A DNA stretch of 64,000 nucleotides from an uncultured Flavobacteriales bacterium (lineage in GTDB: Bacteria; Bacteroidota; Bacteroidia; Flavobacteriales_D; Crocinitomicaceae): assembly GCA_905480145.1 (NCBI GenBank), contig CAJQPA010000028.1, positions 1 through 64,000 on the forward strand. Direction: 5' to 3'. The notes under the pieces are model-generated. The model saw only the letters and a program-made list of their open reading frames with translations. It had not been told where the DNA came from and did no database searches. Positions within the stretch are counted from its first letter, which is position 1; each line of letters opens with the position of its first letter. Below are positions 17,354 to 26,478 of this stretch, piece after piece. A program made the translations under genes and the position numbers.

Positions 17354-18391
17354 ATGGGCAAAATAAGCTTTCGATTATTACTTCTTCCATTTAGTTGGGT
17401 TTATAGTTCAATCAGCGCTATGCGCAATTGGTTCTACGATAAAGAAATCTGGTCTTCCTATAAAATCCCTGGAAAATCAATTGTCGTAGGTAACTTATCC
17501 GTTGGAGGTACAGGAAAAACACCTCATGTCGACTTCATCTCAAAACTACTCATTGGGGAGAATTATAAAGTTGCGATATTAAGTCGAGGATACGGAAGAG
17601 AAACGACTGGAGTAAAAGAAGTTGAAGTTAATTCTACAGCAAATGAAGTTGGAGACGAGCCTCTATTCTACAAACTGAAATACAAAGAGAAAATAAAAGT
17701 TGTTGTTGCAGAAGAAAGAAAATTAGGTGTGGAATATATTCAGAATAAATATAATGAAAACGAAGTCATTGTTTTAGATGATGCTTTTCAACACCGAGCA
17801 ATTAAAGCTGAATTAAATATTCTCATTTCTGACTATTCAAGACCATTTTATTCAGACTTTGTTCTACCTGCTGGAAATTTAAGAGAAAAAAGAAGTGGAA
17901 AAAAAAGAGCAGACATTATTATTATTAGTAAATGCCCTTCCAATATTACACCAGAAAAAAGAAAAGAAATTCAATCAAAAATTAATCTACCATCCGCAGA
18001 AATATTCTTTTCAAAAATTGAATATGGTGCACTAAAACCTTTTAGAAGGACTAGCGATGTAAAATACAAAAACATTCTTCTTGTTACCGGTATTGGCAAT
18101 CCCAAACCTCTTGTTGATTTCTTAAAAGAAAATCATAATATTGAACATCTGAGATTTAAAGACCACCATACATTCACGTCAACAGATATAGCGAAAATTC
18201 ATCAAAAATTTAATATCTTTGCTGACGGTGATAAAATCATTGTAACAACTGAAAAAGATTTCATGAGGCTGCAAGATTTCGAGAAATGCAATTCAGATAA
18301 TTACCCATGGTTTTATCAACCGATTATTACAACAATTAGTGAACAACAAAAATTTAATAACTACATAAACAGATATGTTAGAAAGATTTAA
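17354..18391 (+). CDS. lpxK: Tetraacyldisaccharide 4'-kinase LpxK
   Basis: Phosphorylates the 4' position of the lipid A disaccharide precursor at the inner membrane. The P-loop is GGTGKT at 51-56 in VVGNLSVGGTGKTPHVDF, followed by LSRGYGR and the catalytic segment LDDAFQHR, then LPAGNLRE and the VTGIGNPKPL stretch near residue 235. A single amphipathic or membrane-binding helix is at the N-terminus. Length (345) is normal. The end overlaps punA by 17 bases. Together with lpxH 4.6 kb downstream it shows this run contains lipid A genes. Confidence 0.95.
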   Translation: MGKISFRLLLLPFSWVYSSISAMRNWFYDKEIWSSYKIPGKSIVVGNLSVGGTGKTPHVDFISKLLIGENYKVAILSRGYGRETTGVKEVEVNSTANEVGDEPLFYKLKYKEKIKVVVAEERKLGVEYIQNKYNENEVIVLDDAFQHRAIKAELNILISDYSRPFYSDFVLPAGNLREKRSGKKRADIIIISKCPSNITPEKRKEIQSKINLPSAEIFFSKIEYGALKPFRRTSDVKYKNILLVTGIGNPKPLVDFLKENHNIEHLRFKDHHTFTSTDIAKIHQKFNIFADGDKIIVTTEKDFMRLQDFEKCNSDNYPWFYQPIITTISEQQKFNNYINRYVRKI

Positions 18392-19187
18392 AGAGTCAAG
18401 AGATTATATTAGAACAAGAACAAATGTTAAGCCATCTATTGGAATTATACTTGGAACGGGACTAGGTGGACTGGTAGATGAAATCAATGTCATTGATGAA
18501 ATCGCTTATGAAGACATTCCTAACTTCCCGGTTTCTACTGTAAAGGGGCATTCTGGGAAATTAATTTTTGGAGAACTAGGTGGCAAGCATGTTGTAGCTA
18601 TGCAAGGACGTTTCCATTTCTACGAAGGCTATACGATGAAAGAAGTAACGTTCCCTGTTAGAGTCATGAAATTTCTAGAAATCGAGCGTCTTTTTGTAAG
18701 CAATGCTTCAGGAGGTGTAAATCCAGATTTTGAAATAGGAGAAATCATGATTATTGATGATCATATTGATTTATTTCCAGCTCACCCTTTAACTGGTAAA
18801 AACATTGATGAATTAGGTCTTCGCTTCCCTGATATGATGCATACATACGATGCGGAAATGATAGAATTAGCGAAAACTATCGCAAAAGAAAATAATATTA
18901 AAGTAGCTCAAGGAACTTATGCGGGACTAACAGGTCCAACATTGGAAACTCCCGCAGAATATAAATACATTAGAGCAATTGGTGCTGATACTGTAGGAAT
19001 GTCAACGGTACCTGAAGTTATAGTTGCGCGTCATATGAGCATTCCTTGCTTTGCAATATCAATTATTACAGACCTAGGTGTGCCTGGAGCAATCCAAGAA
19101 ACCACTCACGAAGATGTAATTGAAGTGGCAAAAAGACAAGAGCCAAAAATGACCAAAATAATGAGAGAGTTAATTTCAAGAGTATAA
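18375..19187 (+). CDS. punA: Purine-nucleoside phosphorylase
   Basis: Cleaves inosine and guanosine with phosphate in purine salvage. Family motifs of the trimeric type are GIILGTGLGG (24-33), VKGHSGKL, MQGRFHFYEGY, VSNASGGVNP, and the base-binding TYAGLTGPTLETPAEY plus VGMSTVPEVIVARH. Length 270 is typical. The start lies inside the end of lpxK, so translation is probably coupled. The nearby guaB gene (35 kb) belongs to the same purine area of metabolism but is not linked. Confidence 0.95.
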   Translation: MLERFKESRDYIRTRTNVKPSIGIILGTGLGGLVDEINVIDEIAYEDIPNFPVSTVKGHSGKLIFGELGGKHVVAMQGRFHFYEGYTMKEVTFPVRVMKFLEIERLFVSNASGGVNPDFEIGEIMIIDDHIDLFPAHPLTGKNIDELGLRFPDMMHTYDAEMIELAKTIAKENNIKVAQGTYAGLTGPTLETPAEYKYIRAIGADTVGMSTVPEVIVARHMSIPCFAISIITDLGVPGAIQETTHEDVIEVAKRQEPKMTKIMRELISRV

Positions 19188-19200
19188 TTTTAGTTCAATA

Positions 19201-20661
19201 ATGACGGAAGAAATTCGATCAAAGTATCAAGCTGTAATTGGACTCGAGGTTCATGCACAGATGCTAACAAAAACGAAGGCTTACTCTTCGGATGTTAATG
19301 CTTTTGGCGCAACACCAAACACAAACATTAGTGTTGTAACATTAGGTCATCCAGGTACGCTTCCAAAAATGAATAAGAAAACGATTGAATACGCAATTCG
19401 TATGGGACTTGCTTTAGAATCAGATATTACACCGTTTCAAACCTTTGATCGCAAGAATTACTTTTACCCAGATTTACCAAAAGGATACCAAATCACACAA
19501 GATCATACACCAATATGTTCTAATGGAGTGGTTCATATTAAGGATGAAAATGGAAGGGATAAAGTAATTCGAATTACTAGAATTCATATGGAAGAAGATG
19601 CCGGAAAGAGTATTCATGATGTTGACGTTAATGACACTCTCGTGGATCTAAACCGAGCTGGTATTCCTTTGATAGAAATTGTATCTGAACCAGACATAAG
19701 AAGCTCAAATGAAGCATATAATTATCTTACTGAAATTAGAAAATTGGTTAGGTATTTAGGAATATGCGATGGAAATATGGAAGAAAGTTCTTTAAGATGT
19801 GATGCTAACATTTCTGTCATGTTAAAAGGGTCTGATACCTTTGGAAGAAGAGTTGAGGTGAAGAACATGAATTCCATGAGAAACGTTCAGAAAGCAATTG
19901 AGTTTGAGATTGAACGACATATAGAACTTATTGAAAAAGGAGAAATAATTGCACAAGAGACACGATCGTTTGATGCCTTAAAAGGAACAACAATTTCAAT
20001 GCGTTCAAAAGAAGCTGCTAATGATTACAGATTTTTTCCTGAACCAGACCTATTGCCAATAACGGTAAGTCAAAAACAAATTGACGCAATAAAAGCAGAA
20101 ATGCCTGAATTGCCTCGTAATCTATTTTTAAAGTATACGAAGGAATTCGGTCTTTCTGATTATGACGCATACAACATTACAGATTCTAAAGAATTAGCAA
20201 TGTTCTATGAAGAAATAATTAACTCTACAACAAATTATAAATCGGCAGCCAACTGGCTAATGGGGGATGTTAAAAGCTACTTAAACCAGAACGGATTAGA
20301 AGTTAAAGACTTTCCGATTAAGGCAAAGACAATTTCCGAATTAATTAAAATAATTGATGAAGGAAAAATTTCATCTACTGTAGCTTCTCAAAAAGTTTTC
20401 CCGGCTTTATTGGAACAACCTGAAGTATCGCCATTAAAAATTGCAGAATCCCTTAATTTAATTCAAGATTCGAATGAAGATTCAATTTTAGAATATATTA
20501 ACGAAGTAATTAGACAGAATTCGTCAGAAGTAGATCGTTACAAAAATGGTGAAAAGCAATTGACTGGTTTTTTAATGGGGCAATTAATGAAAATATCAAA
20601 AGGTAAAGCTGATCCAAAAGCGGCGAACCAAATGATGCGTTCAGTATTAGATAAACTATAA
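19201..20661 (+). CDS. gatB: Asp-tRNA(Asn)/Glu-tRNA(Gln) amidotransferase subunit B
   Basis: GatB phosphorylates and amidates mischarged Glu-tRNA(Gln) or Asp-tRNA(Asn) with ammonia from GatA. Visible signatures are AVIGLEVHAQMLT, LGHPGTLPKMN, FDRKNYFYPDLPKGYQI, ITRIHMEEDAGKS and DLNRAGIPLIEIVSEPD in the cradle domain, RFFPEPDL, and the C-terminal YqeY-like tail domain (about 410-486) ending ANQMMRSVLDKL. Length 486 is typical. The Cys-type zinc ligands found in some GatB near residue 30 are absent (KAYSSDV), which is common in this phylum as far as I recall. gatA and gatC are not in the window. Confidence 0.96.
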   Translation: MTEEIRSKYQAVIGLEVHAQMLTKTKAYSSDVNAFGATPNTNISVVTLGHPGTLPKMNKKTIEYAIRMGLALESDITPFQTFDRKNYFYPDLPKGYQITQDHTPICSNGVVHIKDENGRDKVIRITRIHMEEDAGKSIHDVDVNDTLVDLNRAGIPLIEIVSEPDIRSSNEAYNYLTEIRKLVRYLGICDGNMEESSLRCDANISVMLKGSDTFGRRVEVKNMNSMRNVQKAIEFEIERHIELIEKGEIIAQETRSFDALKGTTISMRSKEAANDYRFFPEPDLLPITVSQKQIDAIKAEMPELPRNLFLKYTKEFGLSDYDAYNITDSKELAMFYEEIINSTTNYKSAANWLMGDVKSYLNQNGLEVKDFPIKAKTISELIKIIDEGKISSTVASQKVFPALLEQPEVSPLKIAESLNLIQDSNEDSILEYINEVIRQNSSEVDRYKNGEKQLTGFLMGQLMKISKGKADPKAANQMMRSVLDKL

Positions 20662-20683
20662 TTAACGATATAAATCGAAGAAA

Positions 20684-21850
20684 ATGAATTTTAAAATAGT
20701 TGGATTATTTTTAGCACTCCTAGTTTTTACGGCATGTGAAGAAAAGAAGGAAGCAATTGAATTTGAGAATGGCCAAAACTTCGCTATCACTGGAAATGTA
20801 ATTGGCGCTGAAGGTGAAACATTTTATCTTGAAGCATTAAGTGCGCAGGGAAACATCAAAGTAGACCAGGCTGTTGCTGATGACAAAGGAAATTTCAAAA
20901 TAGTAGGAAACATCCCAGGTTTTGGGTTATACCAGCTTAAGATTGGTGAAGGAAACGCAAAAATAATTCCGTTAACACTTGTTCCAAACGATCAAGTAAC
21001 CATAGAATCTGATACTGCATCTTACGTTAAGACACCGAAATTAACCGGCACTACATGGGCTCCAGTTATGACTTCTTATATGGAAAAATTCTCTAAATTT
21101 CATGAAGAACAAGGAGAGCTAATGAAATTACAAGGAACAATCAGCGATGAAGAATTGACTGAAAGATATATGGCGCTGAAAGGTGACGTTGACACCTATG
21201 CAATCAATCAGATGAAAAAGGATCCTTCAAATCCATTTAATCTTATACTAACATCTTCTGCATCACCTAACATGGGGTTTGCAGAATGGGATCCAGCAAA
21301 CCTAGAAGTTTTGAAATCGGTCACAACTGCTTATCAAAAAGATTATTCTGAATCGCCAATAACAGCAACTCTAGTTCAACAAACGGCTCAGATAGATGCA
21401 GCGTATCAGCAGCATGTCGCTAATAATTCTGGAAGTCGTATGGCGCCAGAAATTGGATTGAACACACCAGTAGGGAATCAACTATTACTTTCTTCACTTA
21501 GAGGAAAATATGTTTTAATTGACTTTTGGGCTTCTTGGTGCGGACCTTGCAGAAAAGAAAGTCCAGCATTAGTTCGTCTCTACAATAAATATAAAAACGA
21601 TGGTTTTACAATCTACTCCGTTTCTCTTGACAAAAACAAAGAAAAATGGGTTGATGCAATATCAAAAGATGGATTAGAATGGCCAAATCATGTAAGTGAC
21701 CTGCTACAATGGAAATCTCCAATGATTCAACTTTATGGCTTCAACTCTATTCCTTACACGGTTCTTGTTGATACAGATGGGAAAATTATTGCGACTGGCT
21801 TGAGAGGCCAAAGTTTGGAACAAAAATTGAAAGAGATATTCAAAAAATAA
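20684..21850 (+). CDS. TlpA-like thiol-disulfide oxidoreductase lipoprotein with DUF4369 domain
   Basis: A 388-residue envelope protein with a lipobox (FTACEE, Cys18). The N-terminal DUF4369 beta domain covers about 30-130, a helical linker 130-250, and the thioredoxin domain 255-388 with the active site WCGPC (Cys286, Cys289) and a cis-Pro loop in NSIPYTVLVD. It probably reduces or isomerises thiols on the periplasmic side. It is followed after 5 bases by a second gene of the same architecture, evidently a tandem duplication. Confidence 0.92.
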   Translation: MNFKIVGLFLALLVFTACEEKKEAIEFENGQNFAITGNVIGAEGETFYLEALSAQGNIKVDQAVADDKGNFKIVGNIPGFGLYQLKIGEGNAKIIPLTLVPNDQVTIESDTASYVKTPKLTGTTWAPVMTSYMEKFSKFHEEQGELMKLQGTISDEELTERYMALKGDVDTYAINQMKKDPSNPFNLILTSSASPNMGFAEWDPANLEVLKSVTTAYQKDYSESPITATLVQQTAQIDAAYQQHVANNSGSRMAPEIGLNTPVGNQLLLSSLRGKYVLIDFWASWCGPCRKESPALVRLYNKYKNDGFTIYSVSLDKNKEKWVDAISKDGLEWPNHVSDLLQWKSPMIQLYGFNSIPYTVLVDTDGKIIATGLRGQSLEQKLKEIFKK

Positions 21851-21855
21851 AAGAT

Positions 21856-22962
21856 ATGAAAATTGCATTGCTAGTTTTAAGCACATTAACCTCAATTCTA
21901 TCATGGGGTCAGGTTAATTTTAAAGTTTCTGGAAACATATTCAATGCGACTGGAGAACAAGTTTCTTTAGTCAGCCAAGATGGCCTTAAAGAAACTCAAC
22001 TTTTTAATACCTCTATTTTAAAAGACGGTTCTTTCGAGATAGAAGGACAAGTTGCACAGCCTGATTACTTTATTTTTAAAATTAAAGACGTTCGAGTCAA
22101 TTTAATAATTCGAGAAAATTCAGACATTAAAATTTATGGTGATGGAGCTAACTTAAAAGCTTTTGTCAACATTGTAAATTCAGAGGAATCATCGAATATG
22201 CATAAATACCTCCAAGAACTAAATAAATGGGGTGCACAAATTGCAGAAGCTCAAGTTCAAATGAAAGCAGATCCTGCAAAGGCGAATGAAATTAATCTAA
22301 GAATGTCTAACGAGTCAAAAAGGTTTGAAAGTGTTCAAAATTCATTCATCAATAGGAATGCGAACTCCCCTGCCTTATATGCTGCCATTCAATCAATTGA
22401 TAAAAAGAAGAATTTCGCAAGCTATGAATCAGTAGTAATAAAATTAATCGCCTGCTTTAAACAATCTTCTAAAATACAAGCATTAGAAGTAGAATACAAA
22501 AATGAGCTAGAAGAGAGAAATAAAGGCAATAAACTAGCTCCTGGTAAACCAGCTCCTGATTTTGAGGAAACAAAAGTTGATGGAACAACAATGAAACTTT
22601 CTGATTTAAAAGGCAAAGTTGTTTTATTAGACTTCTGGGCATCATGGTGTGGACCTTGTCGAAGAGAGAATCCTGCAGTTGTTAAGCTTTATGAAAAATA
22701 TAAAGATCAGGGGTTCACAATAATGTCAGTTTCAATGGACAAAGACAAGGCAAAATGGGAAGCCGCAATTGCAAAAGATAACTTATCCTGGACAAATCAT
22801 GTAAGTGATCTAAAAGGATGGGCAAGTGCAGCTGGAAAAATCTATGGAGTTGGCTCTATTCCGTTTACTGTGTTAATTGATGCTGATGGTAATATCATTA
22901 AAACAAAATTGAGAAGTCACGATTTAGCGATTGAATTGGCTAAACTATTTGATAAACAATAA
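21856..22962 (+). CDS. TlpA-like thiol-disulfide oxidoreductase with DUF4369 domain (second copy)
   Basis: A 368-residue paralogue of the preceding gene. It has an ordinary signal peptide (ending near SWGQV) and no lipobox, so it should be soluble in the periplasm. DUF4369 spans about 25-115, and the thioredoxin domain 235-368 has WCGPC (Cys265, Cys268) and the cis-Pro loop GSIPFTVLID. The two copies share FWASWCGPCR and TNHVSDL-like segments but differ widely in the helical linker. The stop codon overlaps the lpxH start by one base. Confidence 0.92.
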   Translation: MKIALLVLSTLTSILSWGQVNFKVSGNIFNATGEQVSLVSQDGLKETQLFNTSILKDGSFEIEGQVAQPDYFIFKIKDVRVNLIIRENSDIKIYGDGANLKAFVNIVNSEESSNMHKYLQELNKWGAQIAEAQVQMKADPAKANEINLRMSNESKRFESVQNSFINRNANSPALYAAIQSIDKKKNFASYESVVIKLIACFKQSSKIQALEVEYKNELEERNKGNKLAPGKPAPDFEETKVDGTTMKLSDLKGKVVLLDFWASWCGPCRRENPAVVKLYEKYKDQGFTIMSVSMDKDKAKWEAAIAKDNLSWTNHVSDLKGWASAAGKIYGVGSIPFTVLIDADGNIIKTKLRSHDLAIELAKLFDKQ

Positions 22963-23714
22963 TGAGTGAGTCTTCAAAAAAGATATATTTCGCATCTGAT
23001 TTTCATTTAGGAGCACCTGATTATGATTCTAGTCTTATTCGAGAGAAAAAAATCGTAGCATGGCTAAATCACATTGAACCAACAGCAAAAGAAATATACC
23101 TTGTTGGAGATATTTTTGACTTTTGGTTTGAGTATAAAAAAGCTGTTCCCAGAGGTTTTGTAAGACTTCTAGGTAAACTAGCTGAACTTTCTGACAAAGG
23201 CATTCCCATCCATATCTTCACAGGTAATCATGATATGTGGATTTTTGATTATTTACCCAAAGAGATTGGCGCGAAACTTTATCGTGAGCCGATAGAAAAA
23301 GAATTTTTCGGGAAATCATATTTGATTGGTCATGGGGATGGATTAGGACCTGGTGATAAAGGTTATAAAATCTTAAAAAAAGTATTTTCTAATAAATTTT
23401 GCCAATGGTGTTTTGCTCGCTTACATCCTAATTTTGGTATTTGGCTGGCAGATAAATCATCAAAAAGTAGCCGTGCAAAAACAGGTAATGATGATGAAGT
23501 ATTTCTTGGTGCAGACGAAGAGTGGCTAATTCAATTTTGCAAAGAAGAACTAAAAAAGAAACACACGGACTATTTCATATTTGGTCATCGCCATTTGCCA
23601 ATCCAACATAAACTTGAACAAAATTCACATTACATAAACTTGGGCGAATGGATCAATTACAACACCTATTTAGAAGTTAGTGATACTTCTGTAGAATTAA
23701 AAACTTGGGAATAA
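22962..23714 (+). CDS. lpxH: UDP-2,3-diacylglucosamine diphosphatase LpxH
   Basis: Hydrolyses UDP-2,3-diacylglucosamine to lipid X in lipid A synthesis, a peripheral membrane Mn-dependent calcineurin-fold enzyme. Metal ligands are visible in YFASDFHLG (Asp13, His15), VGDIFDFWFEY, GNHDMW, GHGDGLGPGD and FGHRHLP. Length 250 fits the family. It is translationally coupled to the second TlpA-like gene by a one-base overlap and shares the long plus-strand run with lpxK. Confidence 0.92.
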   Translation: MSESSKKIYFASDFHLGAPDYDSSLIREKKIVAWLNHIEPTAKEIYLVGDIFDFWFEYKKAVPRGFVRLLGKLAELSDKGIPIHIFTGNHDMWIFDYLPKEIGAKLYREPIEKEFFGKSYLIGHGDGLGPGDKGYKILKKVFSNKFCQWCFARLHPNFGIWLADKSSKSSRAKTGNDDEVFLGADEEWLIQFCKEELKKKHTDYFIFGHRHLPIQHKLEQNSHYINLGEWINYNTYLEVSDTSVELKTWE

Positions 23715-23741
23715 CCCCTTACTCAGATTAAAGGCTAAAAC

Positions 23742-24305
23742 ATGAAAAGAGAACTTGAAAAACGCAGCGGTGGTAGGTGTGAATTATGTAATACTCAAGA
23801 AAGTTTAAATGTTTTTATTGTTTCCCCTAAATTGGGAGAAAGCGCTGATGAATGTATACATATTTGTGATAACTGCAACGACCAACTGTCTGGAGTTAAA
23901 AACATGAATCCAAATCATTGGAGATGTCTTAATGATAGTATGTGGAGTGAAGTTGATGCCGTAAAAGTTGTTGCTTGGAGAATTTTGAACGAATTAAAAG
24001 CAGAAGGTTGGACAAATAATATGTTGGACATGATGTATCTTGAAGAAGAAACAGAAAGCTGGGCAAAAAAGGGTATTTCTTCAGAAGATGCTTTGGTGCA
24101 TCGTGATAGCAATGGTGCAATATTAGCTCAGGGCGATACAGTCGTGTTAACGAAAGATCTAAAAGTCAAAGGTGGCGGCAATTTCACAGCTAAAAGAGGA
24201 ACTGCAGTAAGAAACATTACTTTAGTTCATGATAATGCAGAACATATTGAAGGGAAAATTGAGGGGGTAAGAATTGTTATTTTGACTCAATACGTTAAGA
24301 AGTAA
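23742..24305 (+). CDS. YjdM/PhnA-type zinc-ribbon protein
   Basis: A 187-residue cytoplasmic protein. Zinc-binding cysteines appear as CELC (about 13-16) and CDNC (about 46-49), followed by a helical middle and the C-terminal YjdM SH3-like domain (about 118-187) with VHRDSNGAILAQGDTVVLTKDLKVKG in part. Despite the name PhnA it is not a phosphonate lyase, and its role is unknown. It ends the long run that starts with the VTC gene and converges with the acyltransferase gene after 14 bases. Confidence 0.9.
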   Translation: MKRELEKRSGGRCELCNTQESLNVFIVSPKLGESADECIHICDNCNDQLSGVKNMNPNHWRCLNDSMWSEVDAVKVVAWRILNELKAEGWTNNMLDMMYLEEETESWAKKGISSEDALVHRDSNGAILAQGDTVVLTKDLKVKGGGNFTAKRGTAVRNITLVHDNAEHIEGKIEGVRIVILTQYVKK

Positions 24306-24321
24306 TTAATAGCGATTACTT
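24300..24321. terminator. Weak hairpin between convergent genes
   Basis: AAGTAAT and ATTACTT form a 7-bp AT-only stem over an 8-base loop across the 14-base gap between the YjdM and acyltransferase genes. It could terminate both, but it is weak and has no long T run. Confidence 0.3.
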
Positions 24322-25366
24322 AAATTTTACTTTTCAAACCTAACACTGGCTTTTCTATTAATTCATAAGACAGTATTGCAAGGGCAAAAACAAGAATAAT
24401 GTTCAATGGGTATGACTGAACATCAATGTTTCCTCCAGGACCTGTCCCCAGAAAAAAGCCCTGATATACATAAAGACCATATGATATCTTACCGAGATAA
24501 TTCATTGGACGATTATCTAATAAATTCACAAAACGAGAATTTTGATTCGATGCAATCCAAAGCAGTAATAATCCAATACCAAAAGCCTGAATTATAGGAG
24601 AAATCATCAATATTGATTGGGGTAAAAACAATGGTGAGATAAATAGAACTATACACAAAACCAGAACTAATCCATTTGACTTTATCTTTTTCTCTAATCT
24701 GTTCTCATCTGAAAAATAAAGAGCTGCAGCTAGGCTGCCAATCATTATTGGAGCTACAGCAGGAAGAAACCACCTTTCCATCCTAAAATGAATGGCCATT
24801 TCAAATCCTGGAATTAGAAATAACAATATTCCAGAAGTTAGAATAACCAACATTGTAATTGCCTGAATTATTCTTTCCTTTTTAAAAAAAAACAATACGA
24901 AGGGCCACACGAAATAAAATTGTTCTTCCACCGCCAAAGACCAAGTATGAATAAGTTCACTGGTGTACTCATCATTTGGAATAAAATTATAAATGTAGAA
25001 TATAGAATACCAAAGTCCTGTATAACTATCTACTATCCATCCGTTTAACATTGAAATAAAAACCAACGGGTACAATATCAATAATGGAGGCAGTAACCTT
25101 AGAAAACGTTTTAGATAAAACCGACTTAACTTAATGGTTCCAGAATCTTTTTTTTCTGTGAGTAAAATCAATGTAATTAAAAAACCGCTCAAGGTGAAGA
25201 ATATTTGAACTCCTGTGTCCCCCGAGATCATAAACCAAAGCCGATCCATTACAAAAGGTGTATCAGAAACATGGTCAGAAAGTCCTAAATGTGTAATTAG
25301 AACAAGTGTTATTGACAATGCACGCAGCGAATCAAATCCTTTTATGTATTTTATACTTCTTTTCAA
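24320..25366 (-). CDS. Acyltransferase 3 family membrane protein (OafA-like)
   Basis: A 348-residue inner-membrane protein with about nine or ten transmembrane helices. It starts with GFDSLRALSITLVLITHLG, which carries the family's catalytic Arg-x10-His arrangement (Arg16 and His26), and WSLAVEEQFYFVWPF in the middle. Such proteins move acetyl or other acyl groups onto surface sugars or lipids. Acceptor unknown. It is convergent with the YjdM gene and divergent from the MDR oxidoreductase gene, with a dyad in the shared promoter region. Confidence 0.9.
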   Translation of the reverse strand: MKRSIKYIKGFDSLRALSITLVLITHLGLSDHVSDTPFVMDRLWFMISGDTGVQIFFTLSGFLITLILLTEKKDSGTIKLSRFYLKRFLRLLPPLLILYPLVFISMLNGWIVDSYTGLWYSIFYIYNFIPNDEYTSELIHTWSLAVEEQFYFVWPFVLFFFKKERIIQAITMLVILTSGILLFLIPGFEMAIHFRMERWFLPAVAPIMIGSLAAALYFSDENRLEKKIKSNGLVLVLCIVLFISPLFLPQSILMISPIIQAFGIGLLLLWIASNQNSRFVNLLDNRPMNYLGKISYGLYVYQGFFLGTGPGGNIDVQSYPLNIILVFALAILSYELIEKPVLGLKSKI

Positions 25367-25367
25367 T

Positions 25368-25392
25368 TATATCTTCTTATCGCGAAGATATA
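25368..25392. promoter_or_regulatory. Dyad in the divergent acyltransferase / oxidoreductase promoter
   Basis: A perfect 9-bp inverted repeat, TATATCTTC and GAAGATATA, separated by 7 bases, starts one base before the acyltransferase start codon. The size and spacing suit a dimeric repressor; the protein is not identified. Confidence 0.4.
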
Positions 25393-25425
25393 TAAATCAG
25401 AGAATATTAATCATAAATAAGAAAA

Positions 25426-26388
25426 TTGAAAGCAGTAACAAGAAATCAATATGGACCTCCTGATGTTCTGAATATTGAGGACATAAAACAACCTTCTCCC
25501 AAATCAGACGAATTATTAATTCATGTTCTTGCCACTACTGTAAACAGAACAGATTGCGCAATACTCAGAGCTAAACCATTCTTGATGAGGGCTTTTACCG
25601 GTATGCTCAAACCTAAATCTAAAGTTCCGGGAACAGATTTCGCAGGAATAATCGAAGAAGTAGGGGCAGAAGTATCTGACTTCAAAGTTGGCGACAGAAT
25701 TTGGGGGTTGAATGACTTAGGATTGAGTTCTCAAGCAGAATACATGGTCATTAAAGCCAATCAAGCAATTTCGATCATACCTAACAACACCTCTTTTAAA
25801 GAAGCTGTTGCGTGCGCTGAAGGTGGACATTATGCCTTCAATTTTCTCAATAATTTAAACTTTAACAAAGACACAAAAGTATTAGTGAATGGTGCAACCG
25901 GGGCTATAGGTGTAAACTTAGTGCAACTACTAAGTGAAAAAGGTGTTCAAGTTACTGCCGTTGGAAACTCAAAAAATATCGAATTAATCAAATCATTAGG
26001 AGCAAAAAAAACGATTGACTACCTTTTAGAGGATTTCACAATAGACAATGAGAAATATCACTATATTTTTGACGCAGTAGGTAAGAGTTCATTTTACAAA
26101 TGCAGACACTTACTCTTACCAAAAGGAATATATAAATCGTCAGAATTAGGTCCCTACTCACAAAATCTATACCTCCCGATTTGGACGAAATTATTTAATT
26201 CCCAAAAGGTTGTTTTCCCTATCCCAAAAAACCCAAAAAGAACAATTGAATACCTCACCAACCTTCTCAGAAAAAATATACTAAAAGCAGTCATTGACCG
26301 AGAGTATTCCATGGAAAACATAAAAGACGCCTATGACTTTGTTGAAAGTGGTGAGAAAACAGGGAGTGTAATAATACGATACAAATAG
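25426..26388 (+). CDS. MDR-family NAD(P)-dependent quinone/alcohol oxidoreductase
   Basis: A 320-residue zinc-free medium-chain dehydrogenase/reductase. It shows YGPPDVLNIEDI at the start, PGTDFAGIIEEVG, VGDRIWG, and the nucleotide fold KVLVNGATGAIGVNLVQLL (about 148-166) followed by LGAKKTIDYL. Cofactor and substrate cannot be settled, though NADPH is common in this group. The start is the TTG at 25426, since no ATG occurs before the conserved N-terminal strand. It is divergent from the acyltransferase gene and probably monocistronic. Confidence 0.88.
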   Translation: MKAVTRNQYGPPDVLNIEDIKQPSPKSDELLIHVLATTVNRTDCAILRAKPFLMRAFTGMLKPKSKVPGTDFAGIIEEVGAEVSDFKVGDRIWGLNDLGLSSQAEYMVIKANQAISIIPNNTSFKEAVACAEGGHYAFNFLNNLNFNKDTKVLVNGATGAIGVNLVQLLSEKGVQVTAVGNSKNIELIKSLGAKKTIDYLLEDFTIDNEKYHYIFDAVGKSSFYKCRHLLLPKGIYKSSELGPYSQNLYLPIWTKLFNSQKVVFPIPKNPKRTIEYLTNLLRKNILKAVIDREYSMENIKDAYDFVESGEKTGSVIIRYK

Positions 26389-26437
26389 TACGATTAAAAA
26401 GAAGATTGTTTTCCATCTATCTCTGCCCTAATTTCAG

Positions 26438-26445
26438 TACATTTG
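26438..26445 (+). promoter_or_regulatory. Promoter -7 element of prfC
   Basis: TACATTTG is an exact TAnnTTTG match 33 bases upstream of the prfC start. Confidence 0.6.
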
Positions 26446-26478
26446 CGACTTAATTATTGAACGAAATCGAGCCATCCT

